A stretch of DNA of 64,000 bases from Dulcicalothrix desertica PCC 7102 (GTDB taxonomy: Bacteria; Cyanobacteriota; Cyanobacteriia; Cyanobacteriales; Nostocaceae). A program made the position numbers and the translations under genes. The notes beneath the pieces are model-generated. The model had not been told where the DNA came from and did not search any database. It saw only the letters and a list, made by a program, of their open reading frames with translations. Below, in pieces: positions 54,760-63,060 of this stretch (positions are counted from its first letter, which is position 1; each line of letters opens with the position of its first letter). The stretch is taken from positions 1 to 64,000 of the forward strand of contig NZ_RSCL01000012.1 of NCBI RefSeq assembly GCF_003991905.1, given 5' to 3'.

Positions 54760-55387
54760 TTGCGGCGAGTTTGTTTTTTGGATAATGATATTATCCTGAA
54801 GTTAGTTGCTTGTAATCTGTTCTCAGAGGCTTTACGCAGCCTAAATTTAGTTGAATCAGACTTACGAGTTTTATCCGATGCTAAGTATGTATTTCGGAAC
54901 AGTCGCCGGATATCCAGAAAGTATCCGTTAGAAGTCCGTGAAAACGCAATTTTAATTGTAGAAAGATGTCAAAATATACAACCTCAGCTAAGTGAAGAAC
55001 TTAGAAATTTACAAATTGAAGGTTTAGACAAGGCGTGAGATGATTCTAATTTCAGCAACAAAACAAGAAGAATCATTTTATTTAACTACAGGTGATAAAC
55101 GATGTATTACTGCCTTGGCTAATAGTACTGAACCCAGTTTGGTAGCAATTAGAGAGAGATTGGCTGGTAAGCTAGTTTGCTTGGAACAACTAATTTTAAA
55201 AATTATAAACGTTGAAGGTTTTGAAGTAACTTTAATTAAAGTTTTACCAGCAAGGGAATATGATAAGGCTTTAAAAGCTATTTTTGGTTCTGGGGAAAGG
55301 TGTACACAGGATAATGTCTTGATGGCATTAGGAGCTTATATACAAGATTTGAGAGATAACGCTCACGGACTACTTTCTGAGATTTAG
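54760..55387 (+). pseudogene. PIN-domain gene broken by a single frameshift
   Basis: First frame (from TTG 54760): RRVCFLDNDIILKLVACNLF ... LSEELRNLQIEGLDKA and stop. Second frame (from 55040): MILISATKQEESFYLTTGDKRC ... The join GACAAGGCGTGAGATG would read DKGEMI if one C were removed, and the result is one PIN protein with FLDNDIIL and the TGDKR motif. Probably a toxin-like RNase partner of the ImmA/IrrE gene. One indel (or a sequencing error, or programmed shifting) separates the halves; otherwise the gene looks well kept. Confidence 0.75.
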
Positions 55388-55397
55388 ACGTTTGGTA

Positions 55398-55440
55398 AGC
55401 GGCGCCGTGTTTTTAGGTGCTGGCGCCTGTCGCTTTTTAG
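55398..55440. repeat. GGCGCC hairpin repeat, copy 1 (partner 58490-58530)
   Basis: AAGCGGCGCC ... GGCGCCTGTCGCTT forms a stem around GTGTTTTTAGGTGCT and is followed by TTTTTAG. It may terminate the PIN transcript. A like hairpin is at 58493-58530. Confidence 0.65.
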
Positions 55441-55465
55441 TACAATACTGAGTATAGGTAAATGT

Positions 55466-55556
55466 CTACTCGACTATGCTATTACTCGATTATCAGAGTA
55501 TTTGATGTAAGCGGTATAATTAAATCATAAATGCTAATACTCGAATAGTCGAGTAG
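55466..55556. promoter_or_regulatory. Operator array of TACTCGA half-sites upstream of the XRE gene
   Basis: CTACTCGACTAT (55466-55477) is mirrored by ATAGTCGAGTAG (55545-55556). Between them are TTACTCGATTA and the compact palindrome TACTCGAATAGTCGAGTA (55538-55555). A TATAAT-like box (~55515) lies inside. The arrangement fits autoregulation by the XRE protein that starts at 55573. Confidence 0.7.
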
Positions 55557-55572
55557 TCTGCTATTATTTAAT

Positions 55573-55806
55573 ATGTCAAACCTATTGGATATGAATAAGG
55601 TAATGTTTTGTAAATTAAGACAATATATGGACGCGCAAGGGTTAAATATAGCTCAGTTATCTAGAGAGATAGGAGTTACCGAAAATGCTATACGCGGTTA
55701 TGTTAAAAATACTTTTAGTCGTGTTGATTGCCAAGTAGCAATTAAAATATGTGATTATTTTCAAGTAAATGTCGGTGAGATGTTTGTAATCAAGGAAAGT
55801 ATTTAA
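55573..55806 (+). CDS. XRE-family repressor
   Basis: 77 residues, an entire helix-turn-helix: KLRQYMDAQGLNIAQLSREI, GVTENAIRGYVKNTFSRVDC, CQVAIKICDYFQVNVGEMFV. A Cro/C1-type regulator. The operator array directly upstream suggests it controls itself. Together with the ImmA/IrrE protease it could form a repressor-protease switch, by analogy with ImmR/ImmA. Two bases separate it from the next gene. Confidence 0.8.
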   Translation: MSNLLDMNKVMFCKLRQYMDAQGLNIAQLSREIGVTENAIRGYVKNTFSRVDCQVAIKICDYFQVNVGEMFVIKESI

Positions 55807-55808
55807 CA

Positions 55809-56228
55809 ATGACTAACGCTAACAATGGTAACAGTAACAGTCAAGAAGTTTACGCTATTCTTGCCGAACTAGCTAGAAAACAATTACAAACAGAAAATAA
55901 TTTACAACGTACTCAAGAACAAATAGAGCGTACACAAATGCAAATAGACGCGACTACTCAACAGTTAAGCGCTACTCAATATGAAGTAGAATCTCTTACA
56001 AATGATGTTAGCCGTGTACTTGGTAGAAGCGCTATTTTAGATGATGTACTATTAGAAATGCGTGATACTAACCAAGCTATGCAAGCGAATTTTGAGCGTC
56101 ATTTACAGAATTTCGAGCGCCATATAGAAAATTATGAAGAGCATAAACGCACCACTAACGCAGCATTAAACAGCTTAGAAGCAATCAACCTTAGATTAAT
56201 TCAAATCATTACAGGCGACCAAAACTAA
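55809..56228 (+). CDS. Coiled-coil protein, paralogue of 53256-53558
   Basis: 139 residues with heptad repeats (ENNLQRTQEQIERTQMQIDA, MQANFERHLQNFERHIENYE). No membrane or catalytic feature. Same operon as the XRE gene. Similar proteins of ~140 residues are abundant in cyanobacteria; function unknown. Confidence 0.7.
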   Translation: MTNANNGNSNSQEVYAILAELARKQLQTENNLQRTQEQIERTQMQIDATTQQLSATQYEVESLTNDVSRVLGRSAILDDVLLEMRDTNQAMQANFERHLQNFERHIENYEEHKRTTNAALNSLEAINLRLIQIITGDQN

Positions 56229-56270
56229 ACTATCAACTTTTCAATCATGGCGCCTCTGTGTGAGTTAATA

Positions 56271-57155
56271 TCATTTTTTAATTAGTTCAAGGAACCGATG
56301 TAATATATTTGACGAGTTATGACGGCGCCAAACAGCAACCAATTCAACAGTCTCGGTTTTTCCTTGAATATTTCTATAAATAACCCCTTTGCGTTGAAGA
56401 TTTTGGGCATTTGCGGGAAGTAATGCAACTCCAACGCCACCTGCTACTAACCCTAAAATTGTTGTCATCAGCATGGCTTCTTGAGTAACTTTTGGGATAA
56501 ACCCAGCTTGGCTACAAAGGTAATACATCTTATCGGCTAAACTTGGAACAAGCTGGCGAATTGGCAGAACAAATTCTTCTTCTGCTAGCGCTTTTAGTGG
56601 TATTTCTGATAAAACTGCTAGTGGGTGAGTTTCAGGAAGAACAAGAATTAATGGTTCAACTAAAATTGTTGTAAAACTCAAGTCACTATAATCAACAATT
56701 TCGGGTGGTAGATGAAAAAAGCCAATATCGAGTAAATTAGAGCGCAACGCTTGTATTTGTAAATAAGTTGCAAGTTCACGCCAAACTAATTGAACTTCTC
56801 TCATGTGTGTACGTTGTAAGCGTAGGATGTCGGGTAACACACTATTGGCAATCGAGCTTGTAAACCCAACAGTCAAGCGACCTAGTTTACCTTGATGAAC
56901 CCGTTGTGCTAATTTTACGGCTTGTTCAGCTTGAGCTATGGCTAAACGGGCTTCTTCTAAAAATGTTTGCCCTGCGGATGTTAGTTCAAGAGGGCGCCTT
57001 CTACGGTCAACAAACATTTGTACGCCTAACTCTTCTTCTAAATCTTGAATCTGTTTGCTTAAAGGAGGTTGAGCCATATGCAAGCGTGTAGCGGCGCGGC
57101 TAAAGTTTAATTCTTCAGCAACAGCAATAAAATAACGCAGATGCCTTAGTTCCAT
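56271..57155 (-). CDS. LysR-type regulator
   Basis: 294 residues from the ATG at 57155 (a TTG at 57170 is the alternative). N-terminal winged helix MELRHLRYFIAVAEELNFSR, AATRLHMAQPPLSKQIQDLE; then a CbnR/BenM-like effector domain (LGRLTVGFTSSIANSVLPDI ... VALLPANAQ). Divergent from the aspartoacylase gene across 160 bases with a clear palindrome, so it probably regulates that gene and itself. The inducer is unknown; an N-acetyl amino acid is possible. Confidence 0.9.
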   Translation of the reverse strand: MELRHLRYFIAVAEELNFSRAATRLHMAQPPLSKQIQDLEEELGVQMFVDRRRRPLELTSAGQTFLEEARLAIAQAEQAVKLAQRVHQGKLGRLTVGFTSSIANSVLPDILRLQRTHMREVQLVWRELATYLQIQALRSNLLDIGFFHLPPEIVDYSDLSFTTILVEPLILVLPETHPLAVLSEIPLKALAEEEFVLPIRQLVPSLADKMYYLCSQAGFIPKVTQEAMLMTTILGLVAGGVGVALLPANAQNLQRKGVIYRNIQGKTETVELVAVWRRHNSSNILHRFLELIKK

Positions 57156-57168
57156 GTCAAGGTTAGTC

Positions 57169-57191
57169 AACTATACCTTTTAAGTATAGTT
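57169..57191. promoter_or_regulatory. Palindromic operator between lysR and the aspartoacylase gene
   Basis: AACTATAC-N7-GTATAGTT, perfect 8-base arms, 14 bases upstream of the lysR start. Includes the T-N11-A spacing favoured by LysR proteins, so it is a likely autoregulatory site. Confidence 0.65.
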
Positions 57192-57317
57192 GGTCGTTGA
57201 AATAAGTATTTTACATATAGTCATAGCTTATTTATATTTAAACTAACAAAGCAAAGTATTTACTTTCTATCCAGCTAAATAAACAATGAATATTTTGTAA
57301 AGGGAGAAATATCCTCT

Positions 57318-58214
57318 ATGACCGTAAACCCAATTCAGCAGGTTGCAATCGTTGGTGGTACGCATGGAAACGAATTTACAGGCGCCTATTTGGTGAAAAA
57401 GTTTGAACAATTCCCAAATTTAATTAAACGGTCGAGCTTTGAAACCTTGACTCTGTTAGCCAATCCCAAAGCATTTGCACTCGGACGACGATATATAGAT
57501 TGTGATTTGAATCGTTGTTTCAATAAAGAGAAGTTGAGTAATCCTAATCCAACTGCCTTAGAAGAAAATCTTGCTCAAGCTATTGAGAAAATATTGAGAC
57601 CAGAAGGAAACTCCAACGTTGATTTCATCATTGACTTACATAGCACAACTGCCAACATGGAGTTAACCATTATCCCAGTTGACAAAAGTCCGTTTAATAT
57701 GAGGCTAGCTGCGTATCTATGTTCTATAAATCCACTTGTACATGTTTATTCTTGGCAACAGACTGGACAAGAAAGTCCTTTTCTCAGGTCAATCTGTCAA
57801 CTCGGCTGCACAATTGAGGTTGGTTCAATTGCTCAAGGTGTTTTGAATGCAACGTTATTTGAGCAAACAGAAAAACTTATTTACACGATTCTTGATTATT
57901 TGGATGCTTATAACCAAGGTCAAACCAACGAAATTTCTTCAACATTGACACTCTATCAATGCGTGGAGATGATTGACTATCCAAAAAATCAGACGGGAGA
58001 GTTGCAAGCTATGATTCATCCGCAGCTTCAATTTAGAGATTATCAACCCCTCAATCATGGCGCCCCGATGTTTTTAACTTTTGATGGACAAACTATTACC
58101 TACTCAGGGAAAGCAACTGTTTATCCTGTTTTCATCAATGAAGCAGCTTACTACGAAAAAGGAATTGCAATGTGTTTAACCGAAAAACAGCTTCACGGTC
58201 TCGGCGCCGCTTAA
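57318..58214 (+). CDS. Aspartoacylase (AspA/AstE family)
   Basis: 298 residues. The zinc motif [16 protein letters not shown] (H16, E19) and the later ligand in [11 protein letters not shown], plus DCDLNRCF, match aspartoacylase. That enzyme hydrolyses N-acetyl-L-aspartate to acetate and aspartate. [14 protein letters not shown] and the C-terminal beta domain are also typical. The ATG at 57318 follows AAGGGAGAAAT. Length is as expected (~300). It is followed by a fragment of a membrane transporter, perhaps once its uptake system. Substrate choice between N-acetylaspartate and related compounds cannot be settled. Confidence 0.9.
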   Translation: MTVNPIQQVAIVGGTHGNEFTGAYLVKKFEQFPNLIKRSSFETLTLLANPKAFALGRRYIDCDLNRCFNKEKLSNPNPTALEENLAQAIEKILRPEGNSNVDFIIDLHSTTANMELTIIPVDKSPFNMRLAAYLCSINPLVHVYSWQQTGQESPFLRSICQLGCTIEVGSIAQGVLNATLFEQTEKLIYTILDYLDAYNQGQTNEISSTLTLYQCVEMIDYPKNQTGELQAMIHPQLQFRDYQPLNHGAPMFLTFDGQTITYSGKATVYPVFINEAAYYEKGIAMCLTEKQLHGLGAA

Positions 58215-58256
58215 TTCAACAGCTAACTAACTAAAAATTCATACTAGTACTAATAT

Positions 58257-58412
58257 ATGCTTTCGACCTTTGCACCGTTGATGATTATTATGATTGCCAT
58301 AATCTTTATGTTCAAACGTATTGATGTGCGATTAAGTTTAGGATTATGTACAGCAGGTTTATTTTTTATTGCAGGCAAGTTGCCTCAGTTGTTCATCACT
58401 AAAATTACTTAA
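58257..58412 (+). pseudogene. N-terminal fragment of a membrane transporter
   Basis: 51 codons, MLSTFAPLMIIMIAIIFMFK then RIDVRLSLGLCTAGLFFIAG, two membrane segments with the look of a DASS/DUF401-type permease start. It stops after KLPQLFITKIT. The full gene would be several hundred residues. Probably truncated; a genuine 51-residue membrane protein cannot be excluded. Confidence 0.5.
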
Positions 58413-58439
58413 GATACTGTATAGCAGCAGCTAACATCA

Positions 58440-58530
58440 TTGGTGCCTCATATCCTGCGAATTTTCTCAGATGCAAAGTATGTATTTCAGATAATCGGCA
58501 CCGTGTTTTAAATGCAGGTGCCTGTCGATT
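58440..58530. pseudogene. Scrap of a PIN gene joined to the hairpin repeat
   Basis: Bases ~58455-58492 resemble the middle of the PIN gene at ~54860-54905 (GATGCNAAGTATGTATTTC, encoding SDAKYVF). They run directly into the hairpin AATCGGCACC...GGTGCCTGTCGATT, the partner of 55398-55440. So a second ImmA/PIN-type locus seems to have been largely deleted here. The remaining gap to 58675 shows no gene. Confidence 0.5.
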
Positions 58531-58675
58531 AACATGAATCATGTAACTAATATTACACTTATAAGTATTTTTATTAGTCCATTTAAATCCACTTATCTAC
58601 TCTACTTTGTAACTGGTACAATTCTTAAGCATGGCGATAGTGTTACTTAACCAGTTAAAAAAGTGATTTTTATTT

Positions 58676-59263
58676 ATGGATAAACTTAGGCATTGTGTAG
58701 ACCAATTTGGGAAGATAGGCGAAGTGTATTTTGATAAGGCAGTTTTTTTAGGAACAATGTGCTTGTTCCCGAATTTCTGTCAAGAACCAAGTACATACGA
58801 AGTTATTCGTAATTTTGTAGATAACCTGAATAGCCAATATCAATCTTGGGATAGTGGACTAGGTGATTTAAAAGTATTTGCAAAACGTAGGGGATATCGT
58901 AGTTTTGATAAAGGCTATATTCGCACCCGTGATGTTGTCAATTTGTGCGAGTTTGGTAAATCTCTTTATCCAGAGGTAGGAAATATACTAGATACAGATT
59001 ATTGGGATGAATTAGCTATTTATCGTCGAGCAGAATGCCTTAGTCAAGATGCATTTGAAAAATGGATAAATTCTTATTTGAGGAATAAGTTAAATTTTGA
59101 CGCTTTCTTTGATACAATCATACAAAGATTATTTCCTAATTCTAATCATCAAATTACTTTTTACTCTCTTGTTGATGATGGTAACTCAAATACAGCCTTT
59201 GCACCATATATTTTAATCGGAGATAGTTGTATTTTAACTATTGCTCAACGATGGGTACTATAA
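58676..59263 (+). CDS. Hypothetical protein
   Basis: 195 residues, no domain or motif recognised; a mixed helical/beta protein with no signal or membrane segment. It has WDSGLGDLKVFAKRRGYRSF and DTDYWDELAIYRRAECLSQD. No neighbour in operon range. A GTGATTTTTATTTATGG precedes the start with no clear ribosome site. Confidence 0.6.
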   Translation: MDKLRHCVDQFGKIGEVYFDKAVFLGTMCLFPNFCQEPSTYEVIRNFVDNLNSQYQSWDSGLGDLKVFAKRRGYRSFDKGYIRTRDVVNLCEFGKSLYPEVGNILDTDYWDELAIYRRAECLSQDAFEKWINSYLRNKLNFDAFFDTIIQRLFPNSNHQITFYSLVDDGNSNTAFAPYILIGDSCILTIAQRWVL

Positions 59264-59328
59264 AGTCAATGTAAGTAGTTATGGCTACTTACATCAAAAT
59301 ATTTGACTGGATACTCTGCCTAATGAGA

Positions 59329-59778
59329 CTAAATAGGGTCGTAATAGGAATATACTACATTTTGTTTACTTATATGTTCATAAAGAATATTAAGTCCTCG
59401 ACTCTCAAAAACGCAAGATTTACCATTTACTTTCTTTAAACCAATAGCCATCTCACCAAAAAGAGTGGGCTTTTTCTTTTGAAATGCTTCTTCGAGTAGA
59501 AGAAGAGCTTGATTTTGTGTTTTTTCAGAAACAAATCTACTCCATGTTTTTCGCCAAAATGCTTCAGGACGATATTGAGCGCGTACCAAAATCTCTTTAC
59601 ACTGTTTTCTAGGATAGTTATGTTTTTGCCTTGTGTGGCGTAAAAAGAATTCTGCTGATGTAGGAGATGTTTTCTTGAACTTAACAACTTGATACTCCCA
59701 ACTTGACCCTCCTGCACTCACTGCATCAGAAGTTAAAAGCCAAAGTAAGCATATTAGCGTTGAAATAAACTTTTTCAT
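59329..59778 (-). CDS. Exported hypothetical protein
   Basis: 149 residues with a signal peptide (MKKFISTLICLLWLLTSDAV, cut after SAG). The mature part is basic and Lys-rich with SPTSAEFFLRHTRQKHNYPR. A pair of Cys (KQC, KSC) may form a disulfide. Unknown function; no clear partner. Confidence 0.65.
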   Translation of the reverse strand: MKKFISTLICLLWLLTSDAVSAGGSSWEYQVVKFKKTSPTSAEFFLRHTRQKHNYPRKQCKEILVRAQYRPEAFWRKTWSRFVSEKTQNQALLLLEEAFQKKKPTLFGEMAIGLKKVNGKSCVFESRGLNILYEHISKQNVVYSYYDPI

Positions 59779-59822
59779 AAAAATTTAGACGTGCCTAATC
59801 AAAAATAGAACTACACTTTTGT

Positions 59823-60353
59823 TTAGTAACCAATACTTTGATACCAAATACTTCCATCAGACATAATGGTGTTACTAAAAATAGCCTTACTAATGTTATA
59901 AAAGCCTTCAATATCTAGCAAATCGGCATTAGTAAAGTTAGCACCATCAAAAAAAGAGTGGTTTACAAAGGCGCCCCTGAGAATAGCGTTGCTGAAATTA
60001 GAGCTATTAAAATCGCATTGGTACATTTCGGCTTTGCTCAAGTTTGCATTAATAAAGGAAGTATTGTTGAAGTTGGCTTGACCACCTCTAGCTCCACTTA
60101 AATTAGCACCGTCAAGGATAGCTTCATTCATTTCAGTCCCTTCCATGTATGCTCCTTTGAGATTAGCCTTGCTGAGATTGGTGTTGTCTAGATTAGTACC
60201 CTCTAAAATAGCTCCTTCTAAATTAACTCCGCTCAAGTTGGCTCCGCTTAAATCCATATAAGTAAAATCTAAACCAACTTCAATGAAGTTAAGGGTTCCA
60301 GCAAAGCTTCTTTCTCCTTTCTCGTACCTTTCCAAAAATTCTTCAACTTTCAT
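59823..60353 (-). CDS. Pentapeptide-repeat protein
   Basis: 176 residues. A short leader (MKVEEFLERYEKGERSFAGT) is followed by about 22 A(D/N)LXX units (DLSGANLSGVNLEGAILEGT), which fold as a right-handed quadrilateral beta helix. Cyanobacteria have many; functions are mostly unknown, and a few mimic DNA to inhibit gyrase. The leader and size suit a soluble cytoplasmic protein. Confidence 0.9.
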   Translation of the reverse strand: MKVEEFLERYEKGERSFAGTLNFIEVGLDFTYMDLSGANLSGVNLEGAILEGTNLDNTNLSKANLKGAYMEGTEMNEAILDGANLSGARGGQANFNNTSFINANLSKAEMYQCDFNSSNFSNAILRGAFVNHSFFDGANFTNADLLDIEGFYNISKAIFSNTIMSDGSIWYQSIGY

Positions 60354-60473
60354 AATTTACCTGTCACATCAACACATACAAAGATAAGCTACAAAATCTC
60401 TGGTCTATCCTACAAAGGCTAATTCCATTAATTGGGTCTAGTTGAGTTCTGCTACCATTATTCTACGCAGAGA

Positions 60474-60652
60474 TAAATACGGATATTACCATTGCTTGCT
60501 CCATATAAAAACACGGCGCCTTTGGGCAAGTATACCAAGACGCACAGTAGGGTAATGGTAGTTAAATCATCAAGTTATTTGCTGCACAACAGGCGCCTTA
60601 CCCATACCAATTCACTCTTCAATGATTACGTCAATAGTGATATTAATTTAAA
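60474..60652. repeat. Diverged ~180-base repeat, copy R2 (partner 37780-37956)
   Basis: Copy R2 lies upstream of the parM-like gene and includes two GGCGCC sites, ATTACCATTGCTTGCTCCAT and CAAGTTATTTGCTGCACAAC. See the partner. The rest of 60354-60723 holds no gene. Confidence 0.6.
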
Positions 60653-60661
60653 TCACTATTG
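60632..60661. promoter_or_regulatory. Inverted repeat upstream of the parM-like gene
   Basis: CAATAGTGAT (60632-60641) and ATCACTATTG (60652-60661), perfect 10-base arms across an AT spacer, about 60 bases before the parM-like start. A likely operator or centromere-type site for the segregation operon. Confidence 0.65.
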
Positions 60662-60723
60662 ATATATTTCTTTTCGGTTCCGACTTGATAACTTGAGGTA
60701 GATGCCGAAAATACAAATAGCTT

Positions 60724-61860
60724 ATGGGCAGACTCAATAAAAATGCTTTTCCCGAAATTACATTAACACTCGATTTTGGTGGAAGCGGAACTAAAGGGAT
60801 TGTACAGGTAACAGGCGCCAAGCCAACTGCATTTTGGATGGAAGCTGCTGTAATTGAAGCCAGTCGCACTTCTTTGACTTTCCAAACTCGTAATTTGGGT
60901 AATGCTTATCCAGAAAACACAGCTTGGGTAGGAGTGGGTGAAGATTATCGAGCAGTTGGGTACTTAGCTAAAAGCGTATATAGTGCAACGCAAGGACTCA
61001 GACCGCGAAAATATGAACTGGCACTATATAAGACGCTGGCTGCTGTGTGGATGATAAAGCAAAAATTTAAGTTATCTGATACGCTGCAAATTTCACTGGC
61101 TTTATTACTGCCACCAGGAGAGTTTGAAGATTCAGCGTTACTCAAACCAATGCTCAAGGATGCTTTAGCCTATTTTGATACGCCGACTGGAACTTTGAAT
61201 TGCAAGTTAGTTGGTTACGAATGCTTTCCCGAAGGTGGTGGTATTTATGCGATGTACTGCAAAAATATCGGCGAAGCAATCAGACGTAAAGTTGTTGCAA
61301 TAGTTATGTTAGGCTATCGCAATGCCTCGGTACTAATATCTCGGCGCGGAATTTTAAACCGGGGTAAAAGCGTGAACTTGGGCATGGCGAAGATGGTTGA
61401 TTTAGTTATGGAGCGTACTTCCGGACTTGAAGAAGAACGGTTAATCGAAGCAATTATTGCTGCTGGTAGGGAACCAAAGCTAGGTCACTTTAAATATATT
61501 TGTGGTAACAACGTTCGAGAGCAGGAAATTGAAAAAACTGTTGCTGCGGTTTATTCTTCTAGGGATGAGTATGCGACTGCCCTTACTGCCTGGTTGAAAG
61601 AGGTTTTACCATCCAAAAACGAATTAGACGAGGTAATAATCTGTGGGGGTACTGCCGATTACCTGCGCCAAGAACTAGATGCAGTGTTTCCAGCAACATC
61701 AGTAATGTGGCATGGTGGTGTGAAAGTTCCAGCAAGCCTTGACGAACAATGGTTGGGAAATCGTCTTGCTGACGTGTGGGCGTTGTCTGTATATCACGGT
61801 TTAAAAGTCAAGACAGGTGTTAGAGGAGTGGGAGATAAGGGGAGCGAGGAACAGAAATAA
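60724..61860 (+). CDS. ParM/StbA-like actin
   Basis: 378 residues, an actin-type ATPase: phosphate-binding loop LTLDFGGSGTKGIVQV at the start, CKNIGEAIRRKVVAIVMLGY, and late VIICGGTADYLRQEL as the adenosine motif. ParM filaments push plasmid copies apart. The start is the ATG at 60724, 63 bases after the inverted repeat. It shares one base with the next gene's start (TAATG), so they are coupled. It heads an operon of at least four genes that continues past the window end. Confidence 0.8.
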   Translation: MGRLNKNAFPEITLTLDFGGSGTKGIVQVTGAKPTAFWMEAAVIEASRTSLTFQTRNLGNAYPENTAWVGVGEDYRAVGYLAKSVYSATQGLRPRKYELALYKTLAAVWMIKQKFKLSDTLQISLALLLPPGEFEDSALLKPMLKDALAYFDTPTGTLNCKLVGYECFPEGGGIYAMYCKNIGEAIRRKVVAIVMLGYRNASVLISRRGILNRGKSVNLGMAKMVDLVMERTSGLEEERLIEAIIAAGREPKLGHFKYICGNNVREQEIEKTVAAVYSSRDEYATALTAWLKEVLPSKNELDEVIICGGTADYLRQELDAVFPATSVMWHGGVKVPASLDEQWLGNRLADVWALSVYHGLKVKTGVRGVGDKGSEEQK

Positions 61861-62288
61861 TGAGTAAAAAGAAAGATTTTACATGGCGCCATCAACCGCC
61901 GCTCCATTCAGATAAAGCAAAGATGTTCGCTTACATACAAAATCGAGATTTGCACCCAAGCCAAGATACGACTGCGATGATAAATGCTGCTTTGACTGCG
62001 TACTATATGCCTATAGCGCTTCTATGTGAAGGTAATCACTCAAAGGAATATTTGGAATTGCTACTTCTAGATTCTGCAAACGCCTTTGCCAGTCAACTTA
62101 GTTATTTATGTGCTGCACTTAATGTTGATAGCTGGCGCATTGGTAGAGTTTTATGTAAGGTATTTCCCATTTCCAGAGAAGGCGCCCAAGTTTTTGATGA
62201 AAATAGTACAGCCCAAGAGGAGTTCAATAATTTTGAGCTTACTGAGTGGAATTTGGCAGGTATTACGACAGATAGCGAGACGTTTTAA
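61860..62288 (+). CDS. ParR-position hypothetical protein
   Basis: 142 residues, start TAATG overlap with the parM stop. Basic start (MSKKKDFTWRHQPPLHSDKA) then helices (QDTTAMINAALTAYYMPIAL). No recognisable ribbon-helix-helix, but a small basic gene right after parM is normally the DNA-binding adaptor ParR. Inferred from position. Confidence 0.6.
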   Translation: MSKKKDFTWRHQPPLHSDKAKMFAYIQNRDLHPSQDTTAMINAALTAYYMPIALLCEGNHSKEYLELLLLDSANAFASQLSYLCAALNVDSWRIGRVLCKVFPISREGAQVFDENSTAQEEFNNFELTEWNLAGITTDSETF

Positions 62289-62305
62289 TTGGAGACAAAT
62301 TAAAT

Positions 62306-63046
62306 ATGGCGAGAATTCATTTAATCGATGGTGAGAAAGGAGGAGTAGGGAAGTCACTGTTCGCGCGCGTCATGGTGCAGTACGCTATCGACAAAAAATT
62401 AGAACATTCTTTGGTAGATGCTGATATGACGAACCAGGATGTGAAGCGATTTTACCCCACTGCTGTTGATGCTGAGTTTAGCGAAGCCTTAAATAAAGGA
62501 AACAAAGCCGACATAATTTTTGAATTAGCCCGGAACAAACCAGTTATCGTCAACCTTCCTGCCAACGTATTCCCCCTTGTTCAAAACTGGATAAAAAAGG
62601 GACGGTTATTAGAAGTCGCCGATAAATACGGTGTAGATGTTTGCAAGTGGTTTGTTTGTGACGGGGGTTTTGAATCTATCGACTTGTTTTACCAATCGAT
62701 GAATTTATACAAGGACACAATGCTGCATGTTTTCGTCAGAAACCACGGGAAGACCGATGATTGGAGCTTTTTAGACGGTGATGCAGCCTATAAGGGATTG
62801 AAAAATAAGTACAAAAATACACTGCAAATAATAGACTTTCCCTTACTTTACCCAGGAGACAGATACTTTATCGACTCAAAGAAGTTTCGGTTCGATGCAC
62901 CCGACATTGAGAAAACCATGCCGATAATGTCACAGCAAAGACTATCTACTTTTTTGGAAGACTCCGAGCGCGCGATTGAAAATACCCATTTGTGGGCAAA
63001 AGACAAACAGCCCAAGAAAAAAGATGCAATCAAACAGCATTCCTAA
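62306..63046 (+). CDS. ParA-like ATPase (deviant Walker)
   Basis: 246 residues with deviant P loop GEKGGVGKSLFARVM (KGGVGKS, residues 11-17), a conserved ADMTNQDV and a C-terminal helical part. This is the MinD/ParA superfamily; on plasmids it usually partitions DNA or positions the mobilisation machinery. A Walker B Asp lies in VVNLPAN..CDGGFES only loosely, so the enzyme class is uncertain. It lies in one operon with the actin; ParA and ParM together in a single operon are unusual. Confidence 0.75.
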   Translation: MARIHLIDGEKGGVGKSLFARVMVQYAIDKKLEHSLVDADMTNQDVKRFYPTAVDAEFSEALNKGNKADIIFELARNKPVIVNLPANVFPLVQNWIKKGRLLEVADKYGVDVCKWFVCDGGFESIDLFYQSMNLYKDTMLHVFVRNHGKTDDWSFLDGDAAYKGLKNKYKNTLQIIDFPLLYPGDRYFIDSKKFRFDAPDIEKTMPIMSQQRLSTFLEDSERAIENTHLWAKDKQPKKKDAIKQHS

Positions 63047-63060
63047 CTAGGAGGCGCCTG

